This document shows positions 7,499 to 13,825 of a stretch of 22,448 nucleotides of DNA, piece after piece. Source of the DNA: Candidatus Dormiibacterota bacterium (GTDB lineage Bacteria; Chloroflexota; Dormibacteria; Aeolococcales; Aeolococcaceae); the NCBI GenBank assembly GCA_019234035.1, contig JAFALX010000099.1, forward strand, positions 1 through 22,448, given 5' to 3'. The notes below the pieces were generated by a model, which saw only the letters and a program-made list of their open reading frames with translations, searched no databases and was not told the DNA's origin. Positions within the stretch are counted from its first letter, which is position 1. The number at the start of each line of letters is the position of its first letter. The position numbers were made by a program, and so were the translations under genes.

Positions 7499-8197
7499 TC
7501 AGCCGCTGAAGCGGTACCCGATTCCCGGCACGGAGTGGATGTACGTCGGCTTCTCCGCATCCGGCTCGATCTTGCGCCGCAGCCGGTACACGTGCGCATC
7601 GACCGTGCGCGTCTCGATCTCGACCTCGTATCCCCAGACACGACGCAACAGCTCGCCGCGGCTCATGACCTGTCCCGGCCGTGATGCCAGCAGCGCGAGC
7701 AGGTTGAACTCGGTGAGCGTGAGCATCACCTCCTCGCCGTCGCGGAACACCTGCCGGCGCCCGAGGTCGATGCTGAGCCCGGGGAACTCGAAGCGGTCAC
7801 GAGGCTGCTCCTGCGCCGAGATCTCGCTCCGCCGCAGATGCGCGCCCACGCGCGCCATCAGCTCGCGCACCTCGAACGGCTTGGTGACGTAGTCGTCCGC
7901 GCCGAGCTCGAGACCGACCACCACGTCGATCGTGTCCGCCTTGGCGGTGAGCATGATGATCGGGACTCGCGAGCCCTCGGCGCGAAGACGGCGGCAGACG
8001 TCGAGCCCGCTCATTCCCGGCAGGTTGATGTCGAGGATGATCAGGTCGGGGTTCTGCTCGCGAGCCATCGTGAGGCCGTCGACTCCGCTCGCTGCTTCGA
8101 GAAGGGTGTGGTTCTGCGCGCTGGTCGCCAGCCGCACGATCTCGCGACTGGGGGCATCGTCCTCGACGATCAGGATCGTCTTGCCGCCGCCGCTCAT
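7499..8197 (-). CDS. OmpR/PhoB-family response regulator
   Basis: A 232-residue DNA-binding response regulator. The receiver domain (residues 6-122) has the acidic pair in ILIVEDD, phospho-acceptor Asp56 in LIILDINLPG, Thr84 in MLTAKAD and Lys106 in YVTKPFEVREL. Residues ~135-230 are a winged-helix Trans_reg_C domain with LTLTEFNLLALLASRPGQV, LLRRVWGY and the recognition/wing region TRTVDAHVYRLRRKI...IHSVPGIGYRF. The start is the ATG at 8195-8197 (MSGGGKTILIVEDD). It overlaps the kinase stop by 4 nt (ATGA), so the pair is translationally coupled and should act as a cognate two-component system. The frame remains open upstream inside the kinase gene, but that extension is non-homologous Arg/Ala-rich sequence and was discarded. 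Target genes are unknown. Confidence 0.95.
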   Translation of the reverse strand: MSGGGKTILIVEDDAPSREIVRLATSAQNHTLLEAASGVDGLTMAREQNPDLIILDINLPGMSGLDVCRRLRAEGSRVPIIMLTAKADTIDVVVGLELGADDYVTKPFEVRELMARVGAHLRRSEISAQEQPRDRFEFPGLSIDLGRRQVFRDGEEVMLTLTEFNLLALLASRPGQVMSRGELLRRVWGYEVEIETRTVDAHVYRLRRKIEPDAEKPTYIHSVPGIGYRFSG

Positions 8198-9849
8198 ACC
8201 TGCGCCGGGCTGAGGTAGGTGGAGATGCGTTGCACGAAGTTGGACACCTCTATTGGTTTGGTGATGTAGCCGGAGCAGCCGGCGGCGAGCGCCTCCTGCT
8301 CGTTCCCTTTCATGGCGTTGGCAGTGAGCGCGACGATCGGCACGGTCGCCGTCTTGGGGTCGGCGCGGAGCAGCCGGGTCACGGTGAGGCCGTCCATTCC
8401 CGGCAGCTCGATGTCCATGAGCACGAGATCGTATGGCTTGGATCGCGCTTTGTGGAGACCCTCGTCGCCATCCACCGCGATGTCGACGTCGAACCCGTTG
8501 CCCGCGAGCACCATCCGTGCCAGCTCGCGGTTGCTGACGTTGTCCTCGACCAGCAGGACGCGGTTGTGGGGATGGCCGTTGCTCATCTCGATGCCCGAGA
8601 TGGGGAGGGTGAAGCTGAACACCGAGCCCTTGCCCGGCTCGCTCTCCAGCGAGATGCCGCCGCCGTGCAGCTCCACCAGGCGGCGGGTCAGCGACAGGCC
8701 GAGGCCGGTGCCCTCCACCTGCCGGGTGGTCATGGTGTCGAGCTGATAGAACTCGTCGAAGATCCGCTCGTGGTGCTCGGGCGGGATGCCGACGCCGGTA
8801 TCGCCCACGTCGACGACGAGCTGGTCCTTGCGCCGCTGCGCCTTGACCCACACGTGGCCGCCCTGCGCGGTGAACTTGATCGCGTTGCTCAGCAGGTTGT
8901 ACAGCACCTGCTTGAACTTGCTCTTGTCGGCACGAACCTCCAGCAACTCCGGCGACACGTCGATGCGGAGGTCGATCTCGCGGCGCTCGCTCAGCGATCG
9001 GATCACGTTGTGCACCTCGCGTACCGCCGAGAGAACCCCGAAGCGGTCGTACGCCAGCTCCATGCGACCGGCCTCGATCTTGCTCAGGTCGAGCACGTCG
9101 TTGACCAGCTCCAGCAGATGCTTGCCGGAGGCGTGGATGTTCTCCAGGCACTCCTGGCGCTGCTCCGGCGTCAGCTCCACGAGGTTGTCCTTGAGAATCT
9201 CGCTGAAGCCGAGGATCGCGTTGAGTGGCGTGCGCAGCTCGTGGCTCATGTTGGCGAGGAACTCGCTCTTGAGCCGCGAGATCTCGGCGATCTGCGCGTT
9301 GGCCACCTCGAGCTCGCGGGTGCGTGCCGCGATCTCAGCCAGCTGCCGTTGCTGCGCGGCGTACAGGCGGGCGTTGTCGATGCTGATCGCCGCCTGGCTG
9401 GCGATGATCTGCATCAGCGCCTGTTCGATGTTGGTGAATGGCTGCACCTCGCGCCGCGCGAGGGTCAACGCGCCGACCAGCCGCTGCGGTGACTCCAGGG
9501 GCATCACGAGACACGACCGCGGCGCGTAGGCAAGGTCCAGGGACTTGAAGCGGCGATCGCGCGTTGCGTCGGCGACGGAGACGATCTTGCGGCGCTGCGC
9601 GGCCCATCCGACGATGCCCTCACCGAGGGTGAAGTGGGCCACCTGGCCGAGGCTCTCGCTGAACGGGAAGGTGGCGATCGCCGACAGGGAGACCCCGTCA
9701 TCCTCCAGCAGGAACACCGTGGCCGCGTCGCAGTCCACCAGGTCCGCGGCAGCCTTGAGCATGAAGTCGATGTTCTCCTTCAGCTCCAAACTGGACGTGA
9801 AGAGGTTGCCGACCTGGCCGAGCAGGTCGACTATCACCTTGTCGTCCAT
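8194..9849 (-). CDS. GAF-domain hybrid sensor histidine kinase
   Basis: A 551-residue soluble kinase with no transmembrane segments. Residues ~12-165 form a GAF sensor domain (FTLGEGIVGWAA, PLESPQRLVGALTL). Residues 166-192 are a helical linker, and HisKA has the H-box LKSEFLANMSHELRTP with His203. HATPase_c has the N-box KQVLYNLLSNAIKFT, the G1 box DVGDTGVGIP, the F-box ERIFDEFYQLD and the G2 box GTGLGLSLTRRLV. A receiver domain (residues 429-548) has Asp479 in LVLMDIELPG and Lys531 in YITKPIEV. The start is set at MDDKVIVDLL (ATG at 9847-9849), just downstream of a strong -10; the frame is open further upstream but encodes non-homologous sequence. The C-terminal receiver plus the separate response regulator means there are two possible phosphate acceptors. 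The GAF ligand is unknown. Confidence 0.94.
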   Translation of the reverse strand: MDDKVIVDLLGQVGNLFTSSLELKENIDFMLKAAADLVDCDAATVFLLEDDGVSLSAIATFPFSESLGQVAHFTLGEGIVGWAAQRRKIVSVADATRDRRFKSLDLAYAPRSCLVMPLESPQRLVGALTLARREVQPFTNIEQALMQIIASQAAISIDNARLYAAQQRQLAEIAARTRELEVANAQIAEISRLKSEFLANMSHELRTPLNAILGFSEILKDNLVELTPEQRQECLENIHASGKHLLELVNDVLDLSKIEAGRMELAYDRFGVLSAVREVHNVIRSLSERREIDLRIDVSPELLEVRADKSKFKQVLYNLLSNAIKFTAQGGHVWVKAQRRKDQLVVDVGDTGVGIPPEHHERIFDEFYQLDTMTTRQVEGTGLGLSLTRRLVELHGGGISLESEPGKGSVFSFTLPISGIEMSNGHPHNRVLLVEDNVSNRELARMVLAGNGFDVDIAVDGDEGLHKARSKPYDLVLMDIELPGMDGLTVTRLLRADPKTATVPIVALTANAMKGNEQEALAAGCSGYITKPIEVSNFVQRISTYLSPAQV

Positions 9850-9859
9850 CGCGCAGCCG

Positions 9860-9888
9860 AGTATAGCCGTGGTTTTGCACAGCCAATA
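9860..9888 (-). promoter_or_regulatory. Promoter of the kinase-regulator operon
   Basis: On the minus strand TATACT (9860-9865) is a five-of-six match to the -10 consensus and lies 10 nt before the kinase ATG. A poor -35 (TATTGG/TTGGCT, 9881-9888) is 15-17 nt further upstream. The predicted transcript would begin about 3 nt from the ATG, making it effectively leaderless. Confidence 0.5.
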
Positions 9889-9907
9889 CGTCTTTACAGT
9901 TTCTTCT

Positions 9908-9928
9908 CGCCCCGCCGTGGGCGGGGCG
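9908..9928 (-). terminator. Perfect 9-bp GC hairpin downstream of etfA
   Basis: CGCCCCGCC, loop GTG, GGCGGGGCG: nine perfect base pairs, 31 nt past the etfA stop and 20 nt before the kinase -10 region. No T-run follows on the minus strand (AGAAGAAAC), so intrinsic termination is likely weak or atypical. It separates the etf operon from the co-directional kinase operon. Confidence 0.45.
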
Positions 9929-9948
9929 ATGTCAGAATCCTTCCTTCT

Positions 9949-9962
9949 CTGATTGCAATCAG
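9949..9962. other. 14-nt perfect palindrome CTGATTGCAATCAG over the etfA stop
   Basis: A perfect two-fold palindrome that includes the etfA TGA (9959-9961). It resembles a protein-binding dyad more than a hairpin, since it has no loop. The role is unknown and it could be chance. Confidence 0.3.
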
Positions 9963-10936
9963 CCCTTGCGGGATCTGATCTCCTCGATGAGCCGGGGCAG
10001 GATCCTGAGCGCGTCGCCGACGACGCCCAGATCCGCGAGCTTGAAGATCGGGGCGTTCTCGTCCTTGTTGACTGCAACGATTGCCTTGGCGCCCTTCATG
10101 CCGACGGTGTGCTGCATGGCGCCGCTGATGCCAAAGGCCAGGTACACAGCGGGCTTGACCGTCTTGCCGGTCTGCCCGACCTGCATGGCGTACGGCACCC
10201 AGCCGGCGTCGACGACGGCGCGGCTGGCGCCGACGGCGGCCCCGCCGATGGCCTGGGCCAGCTGGTCGAGCAGCTCGAAGTTCTTGGGATCGCCGAGCCC
10301 GCGGCCGCCACTGATGACCACGGGCGCCTCCTCGAGCTTGGGGCCCGCCGCCGCCTCGGTCACGCGCCCGGTGACCCTTGCCGTGAGGTGCTTCTGGGCG
10401 ACCGGGTGCTCGTTCGGCACGACATTCGCGGGCCCGCCGCCCGAGGCCTCAGCCGCGAACGACTTGGCGCGGATCAGCGCCAGCGCGGGGGGGCCCTGGT
10501 CGAATCGGGTGGTGACATCGACAGTCGCGCCGAAGATCGACGAGGCGACGTCGATGCCGCCGTTGGCGCTGACGTCGAGGCCGTTGGCGACCACCGGAAC
10601 GCCGAGCCTTGCCGCCAGCCGGCCGGCGACGTCGCGGCCGGTGTAGGTGGCGCCGAACAGGATCAGGTCGGGATGGTGCTCGGCCACGAGCGCGGCCAGT
10701 GCGTCGGCGGCGGGCCCACCCAGGAGCACCTCGTCATACGCGGAGTCGGTGCCCGTGTGCAGCGTCTGGGCGCCGAACGCGCCGACCTCGGCAGCGGCGG
10801 CCGCGGCGGTGCTGCCGAAGGCCACGGCCTCGACCGTGCCGCCGAGCGAGCGCGCCTTGGTCAGCAGCTCCAGCGCCACCGGCGCCGGCTTTCCATCCGT
10901 CACCTCGGTGAAGACCCAGGTCTTGCCAACTGACAT
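9959..10936 (-). CDS. etfA: Electron transfer flavoprotein alpha subunit
   Basis: The FAD-binding subunit of the ETF heterodimer (325 residues, normal length). It accepts electrons from acyl-CoA dehydrogenases and passes them to ETF:quinone oxidoreductase. The N-terminal domain starts KTWVFTEVTDGKPAPVALEL. The C-terminal FAD domain (residues ~205-320) is canonical: VVISGGRGLGDPKNFELL, SRAVVDAGWVPYAMQVGQTG, YLAFGISGAMQHTVGM, VAVNKDENAPIFKLADLG and VVGD. The start is the ATG at 10934-10936, preceded by AAGAAGG at a normal distance (10944-10950), and it overlaps the etfB stop by 1 nt (TGATG). The etfB-etfA order and tight coupling match many bacterial ETF operons. Electron donors are not encoded beside it, but a thiolase lies 3 kb away. 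Confidence 0.97.
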   Translation of the reverse strand: MSVGKTWVFTEVTDGKPAPVALELLTKARSLGGTVEAVAFGSTAAAAAAEVGAFGAQTLHTGTDSAYDEVLLGGPAADALAALVAEHHPDLILFGATYTGRDVAGRLAARLGVPVVANGLDVSANGGIDVASSIFGATVDVTTRFDQGPPALALIRAKSFAAEASGGGPANVVPNEHPVAQKHLTARVTGRVTEAAAGPKLEEAPVVISGGRGLGDPKNFELLDQLAQAIGGAAVGASRAVVDAGWVPYAMQVGQTGKTVKPAVYLAFGISGAMQHTVGMKGAKAIVAVNKDENAPIFKLADLGVVGDALRILPRLIEEIRSRKG

Positions 10937-11709
10937 CAGATCACCTTCTTCGCGGCGAGGAAGTCGGCGATGCGCTTCGCCGCGTCCCCCTCGTCCTTCA
11001 CGATCTCGCCCGCCGCGCGCTGCGGCGCCGCTGCGACCGCAACGATCGTCTCCCCGGCGGAGGCCGCTCCGGCACCCTCGAGGCCGAGGTCGACCAGATT
11101 GAAGCGGTCCATGGGCTTGGTCTTGGCGCCCATGATTCCCTTGAGCGACGGATAGCGCGGCTCGTTCACGCCCGCGGTGACACTGACGACGGCCGGCAGC
11201 GGCGCCTCAACGAGGTCGTGGCCGGCCTCGGTCTGGCGGCGGACGTGCAACAGCGAGCCGTCGTACTCGAGCGAGGTGGCGAACGTCACCGCCGGCACGT
11301 CGAGCAGCTCGGCGATCGCCTGGGGCACGACGCCGGTGTAGCCGTCGGTCGATTCCGTGGCGGCGATCACGACATCGAAGCCCTCTCGGCCGATGGCGGC
11401 GGCGAGCACGCGCGCGGTGGTGAGCGCATCGGAGCCGCGCAGCTGGTCATCGGTGATGAGCACGCCCTTGTGCGCACCCATCGCCAGCGCCTTGCGGACT
11501 GCGTCGAGGCCGCGCTCCGGGCCCATCGAGACGACCGTGACCTCACCGCCGTGCTTCTCGACGAGCTGCAGGCCGGCTTCGACGCCGAACTCATCGCCGG
11601 GGTCGAGCACCACCTCCACCCCGTCCCGCTTCAGGTAGTGGGTGCTGGGGTCGAGCTGCCCGGGGGTATTCGGATCTGGGATCTGCTTCACGCAGACGAC
11701 GACTTTCAT
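10936..11709 (-). CDS. etfB: Electron transfer flavoprotein beta subunit
   Basis: The AMP-binding partner of EtfA, 257 residues from the start MKVVVCVKQIPDPN (ATG at 11707-11709). That start is chosen because GGAGG lies 3 nt upstream (11713-11717 on the plus strand) and because the family begins exactly here; the longer frame upstream is not conserved. Recognisable segments are DPGDEFGVEAGLQL, VSMGPERGLDAVRKALAMGA, ESTDGYTGVVPQAIAELL and the beta-subunit signature VNEPRYPSLKGIMGAKTK (residues 181-198). Group I ETFs with this layout serve acyl-CoA dehydrogenases. An inverted repeat 25-48 nt upstream suggests that the operon is repressor-controlled. Confidence 0.97.
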   Translation of the reverse strand: MKVVVCVKQIPDPNTPGQLDPSTHYLKRDGVEVVLDPGDEFGVEAGLQLVEKHGGEVTVVSMGPERGLDAVRKALAMGAHKGVLITDDQLRGSDALTTARVLAAAIGREGFDVVIAATESTDGYTGVVPQAIAELLDVPAVTFATSLEYDGSLLHVRRQTEAGHDLVEAPLPAVVSVTAGVNEPRYPSLKGIMGAKTKPMDRFNLVDLGLEGAGAASAGETIVAVAAAPQRAAGEIVKDEGDAAKRIADFLAAKKVI

Positions 11710-11733
11710 CGGCCTCCGTCCGTGACCGGTCCA

Positions 11734-11757
11734 AAAGTTGACATCCACGTCAACTTT
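11734..11757. promoter_or_regulatory. Operator-like inverted repeat AAAGTTGAC-N6-GTCAACTTT
   Basis: Two perfect 9-bp arms (11734-11742 and 11749-11757) around ATCCAC, in the divergent gap between etfB (minus) and the exported protein at 11823 (plus). It is the most AT-rich stretch in the gap and contains TTGACA on the plus strand and TTGACG on the minus strand, so a bound protein would overlap promoter elements. The arm and spacer size fits a dimeric MerR- or TetR-type regulator. From memory it resembles TTGACGT-type dyads reported for MerR-like regulators of acyl-CoA catabolism, but I cannot verify this. Confidence 0.6.
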
Positions 11758-11822
11758 AGCAGCGACGTACCTCTCAGCCCGGGCTCAGGCCCCGCCGTCC
11801 CGGCCCGGGAGACACTCCCAGC

Positions 11823-12320
11823 ATGACACCGCTCAAGGCCTCGCTGGCCTCTCTTCTGACCCGGCGCTTCGCCGCCGCCGCCGCCCTCGTGACCCTCGCG
11901 GGCGGGGCAGCAGGCGGCGCCGCGTTTGCCGCCATCAACAGTTCGGCGGCGGCTCCCGTCGCCCAGGAGCTGGCGACGACAACGGCCGCCACCCCAACGC
12001 CCGCGACGGGCACGCCTGCCCGGCACGGACTTCGGCACCCGCTGGCGGCGGCGCTCGTGCGCGCGACCGCGAAGGAGACGGGCCTCTCCGCGAAGACCAT
12101 CCGCCAGGACCTGCGCTCCGGCCAGACGCTCGACCAGATCGCGGGGACCAAGGCGGGCGACGTCGCCCATGACGTGCTGGCCGCCATACAGGCGCGCCTC
12201 GACAAGCTGGTGGACAGCGGCAAGATCACCAAGGCGCAGGAGGCGGCCCGCCTGGCCAAGGCGACCACGCGGATCCAAACGGTCATGTCGACCAAGCTCC
12301 TGCAGGGATCGAGCAAGTAG
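11823..12320 (+). CDS. Exported small helical protein, function unknown
   Basis: 165 residues. Residues 1-37 are an N-terminal signal (LTRRFAAAAALVTLAGGAAGGAAFAAINSS) with a likely cleavage after AFA or a membrane anchor. Residues 45-70 are an Ala/Thr/Pro-rich linker. The remainder is helical: LVRATAKETGLSAKTIRQDL, then RSGQTLDQIAG, DVLAAIQARLDKLVDSGKIT and KAQEAARLAKATTRIQ. The G-L-S-x-K-x-I-x-x-D-L-x-x-G-x-T-L-x-Q-I-A pattern with a later D-S-G-K-I-T-x-A-Q resembles small secreted proteins with DUF2680-like repeats, in which a helix pair is followed by a short helix after G-K-(L/I)-T. The ATG at 11823 is the only good start; the Shine-Dalgarno sequence is weak. It diverges from etfB across the operator-like repeat and could share its control. 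I cannot assign a function. Confidence 0.75.
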   Translation: MTPLKASLASLLTRRFAAAAALVTLAGGAAGGAAFAAINSSAAAPVAQELATTTAATPTPATGTPARHGLRHPLAAALVRATAKETGLSAKTIRQDLRSGQTLDQIAGTKAGDVAHDVLAAIQARLDKLVDSGKITKAQEAARLAKATTRIQTVMSTKLLQGSSK

Positions 12321-12333
12321 TCACCGCTTCGGG

Positions 12334-12367
12334 CCGGCGCCCCGGCGGTCATCCCGCCGGGCGCCGG
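12334..12367 (+). terminator. GC-rich hairpin between the exported protein and the cyclophilin
   Basis: CCGGCGCCCCGGCGG pairs with CCGCCGGGCGCCGG around TCATC with one bulged base, beginning 14 nt after the upstream stop. There is no T-tract; the downstream flank is directly the TAGACT -10 element. It may end the upstream transcript. Confidence 0.45.
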
Positions 12368-12373
12368 TAGACT
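12368..12373 (+). promoter_or_regulatory. Probable -10 element TAGACT, leaderless cyclophilin
   Basis: TAGACT lies 8 nt before the GTG at 12382, so transcription should begin at or near the start codon. No clear -35 is visible because the upstream DNA is the GC hairpin at 12334-12367. Confidence 0.35.
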
Positions 12374-12381
12374 CCGTGCTC

Positions 12382-12861
12382 GTGCCCAAGCAGTACGCGC
12401 AACCCGATCAGGTCATCGACCCGACGCACAAGTACGAGGCGACGATCTCCACCGACAAGGGCGACATCGTGATCGCGCTCGACCCATCGAAAGCGCCGAC
12501 GTCGGTCAACAACTTCGTCTTCCTCGCCGGCGAGGGCTTTTACGACGGACTGACCTTCCACCGGGTGGTGGACGACTTCGTCATCCAGGGTGGCTGCCCC
12601 GAGGGTTCGGGCCGCGGCGGCCCCGGCTACCGCTTCAACGACGAGCCGGTGCAGGGCGAGTACATCCCCGGCGCAGTCGCGATGGCGAATGCGGGCCCCA
12701 ACACCAACGGCTCGCAGTTCTTCATCTGCACCGTCGACGACCGCAACAAGCTCGCCAAGTCGTACAACCTGTTCGGCCAGGTGGTGCGCGGCATGGACGT
12801 GGTCGGGAACATCCGGCAGGGCGACGTGATGCGCTCGGTGAAGGTGGCGGAGGCGGCGTGA
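12382..12861 (+). CDS. Cyclophilin-type peptidyl-prolyl cis-trans isomerase
   Basis: 159 residues with no signal peptide, so cytosolic. It catalyses proline isomerisation during folding. Domain hallmarks from GTG 12382 are ATISTDKGDIVIALDPSKAP, SVNNFVFLAGEGFYDGLTFH, the active-site stretch FHRVVDDFVIQGG (His60, catalytic Arg61, Phe66, Gln69), PGYRFNDE, AMANAGPNTNGSQFFI and YNLFGQVVRGMDVV. The Trp that confers cyclosporin binding in eukaryotic cyclophilins is replaced here by Phe131, as in most bacterial proteins. GTG at 12376 is an alternative start adding two residues; 12382 is preferred because it gives VPKQYAQP with a leaderless-style spacing to TAGACT. The long open frame upstream reads through the preceding gene and is not homologous. 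The last codons overlap the deacetylase start (GTGA), coupling the two. Confidence 0.93.
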   Translation: MPKQYAQPDQVIDPTHKYEATISTDKGDIVIALDPSKAPTSVNNFVFLAGEGFYDGLTFHRVVDDFVIQGGCPEGSGRGGPGYRFNDEPVQGEYIPGAVAMANAGPNTNGSQFFICTVDDRNKLAKSYNLFGQVVRGMDVVGNIRQGDVMRSVKVAEAA

Positions 12862-13736
12862 GCGACTCCGGGCTTCGCCTCATGGCAGTGCACGCGCACG
12901 CCGACGACGAGACGATCACGATGGGCGGCACGCTCGCGCTCTGCGCGGACCGCGGCATCACGACGCTGAACGTCTGCTGCACCGACGGCAAGCTCGCCAC
13001 CATCGTCGATCCCTCGATGCCGGAGGCGGAGACGCGGCCACGCCTCGCCGAGATCCGCAAGGAGGAGCTGCGCACGGCACTCGGCATCCTCGGCGTAAAC
13101 GAGGTGATCTTCCTCGGCTATGGCGACTCGGGCATGGCGGGAGCGGAGACCAACCAGCTCCCGGACGCGTTCTGGATGGCGAACCTCGACGAGGTGGTGG
13201 GCCGGCTGGTGGAGATCATCCGCCGCTTCAAGCCGCACGTTGTCGTCACCTATGACAGTAATGGAGCATACGGGCACCCCGACCACATCCAGGCGCATCG
13301 CGCCGCGCTCCTCGCGGTCGAGGCCGCGCACACGCCTGTCTATGGCGACCGCGGCGAGCCCTGGCTGGTGCAGAAGCTGTACTACACGGCGTTTCCGCGG
13401 GCGGCGTTCAAGGTCATCATCGAGGTCAGCAAGGAGCTGGGCATGGAGCCACCGTTCGGTGTCGACAACGTCGACGACCTGCCATTCCTCGCCGCCGACG
13501 AGCTGGTGACGACGCGGATCGACTGCCGGACGACCGTGCTGCGCAAGCGCGAGGCTCTGCGGGCGCACCGAAGCCAGATCGCGCCGGACTGGCCGTTGCT
13601 GCGCGTGCCCGAGGACATGGCGTTGAAGTACGCCGACGAATGGTTTCAGCTGGTGATCACACGCAAGCCGCGCCCGGAGCGTGAGACCGACCTCTTCGAA
13701 GGGATCACCGCCGAGGAGCCCGTCGCCGCCGGATAG
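12858..13736 (+). CDS. PIG-L family deacetylase/amidase (MshB/Mca-like)
   Basis: 292 residues, zinc-dependent hydrolase of N-acyl-glucosamine-type substrates. The N-terminal zinc motif is AVHAHADDE (His14, Asp16, Asp17), and the second is YDSNGAYGHPDHIQAHR (His140, His143). By analogy with MshB, the metal ligands would be His14, Asp17 and His143. Length, the YGHPDHIQ motif and the C-terminal ETDLFEGI resemble mycothiol S-conjugate amidase (Mca) more than MshB, but BshB-like or unrelated sugar deacetylase activity cannot be excluded, and nothing else of mycothiol synthesis is in the window. The usual HPDDE is HADDE here. The GTG start is supported by GGAGG 4 nt upstream (12849-12853) and overlaps the cyclophilin stop by 4 nt. 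Confidence 0.88.
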   Translation: MSDSGLRLMAVHAHADDETITMGGTLALCADRGITTLNVCCTDGKLATIVDPSMPEAETRPRLAEIRKEELRTALGILGVNEVIFLGYGDSGMAGAETNQLPDAFWMANLDEVVGRLVEIIRRFKPHVVVTYDSNGAYGHPDHIQAHRAALLAVEAAHTPVYGDRGEPWLVQKLYYTAFPRAAFKVIIEVSKELGMEPPFGVDNVDDLPFLAADELVTTRIDCRTTVLRKREALRAHRSQIAPDWPLLRVPEDMALKYADEWFQLVITRKPRPERETDLFEGITAEEPVAAG

Positions 13737-13738
13737 TA

Positions 13739-13764
13739 CGAAGGGGGAGAGGGTTCCCCCTTCG
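13739..13764. terminator. Bidirectional hairpin between convergent genes
   Basis: CGAAGGGGGA, loop GAGGGT, TCCCCCTTCG: ten perfect base pairs immediately after the deacetylase stop (13734-13736). It lies between two convergent genes, so it could end both transcripts. No long T-tract is present. Confidence 0.6.
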
Positions 13765-13792
13765 GAAACCCCCATCCAATGGTGTCGGCTAC

Positions 13793-13809
13793 GGGGAAGT
13801 GAATTCCCC
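13793..13809 (-). terminator. Second short hairpin downstream of the thiolase
   Basis: GGGGAA, loop GTGAA, TTCCCC: six base pairs, 16 nt past the thiolase stop on the minus strand. It is weaker than the hairpin at 13739-13764 and may act with it. Confidence 0.35.
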
Positions 13810-13825
13810 TGCGCCGACCATCAGA

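Noticed and set aside
8230..9492. 420-codon plus-strand frame over the kinase gene
   Set aside because: Antisense shadow of the hybrid kinase; no recognisable motif.
9850..10077. N-terminal extension of the kinase by 76 residues
   Set aside because: The extension runs through the promoter gap and into etfA and encodes low-complexity Ser/Arg sequence; MDDKVIVDLL after a TATACT -10 is a better start.
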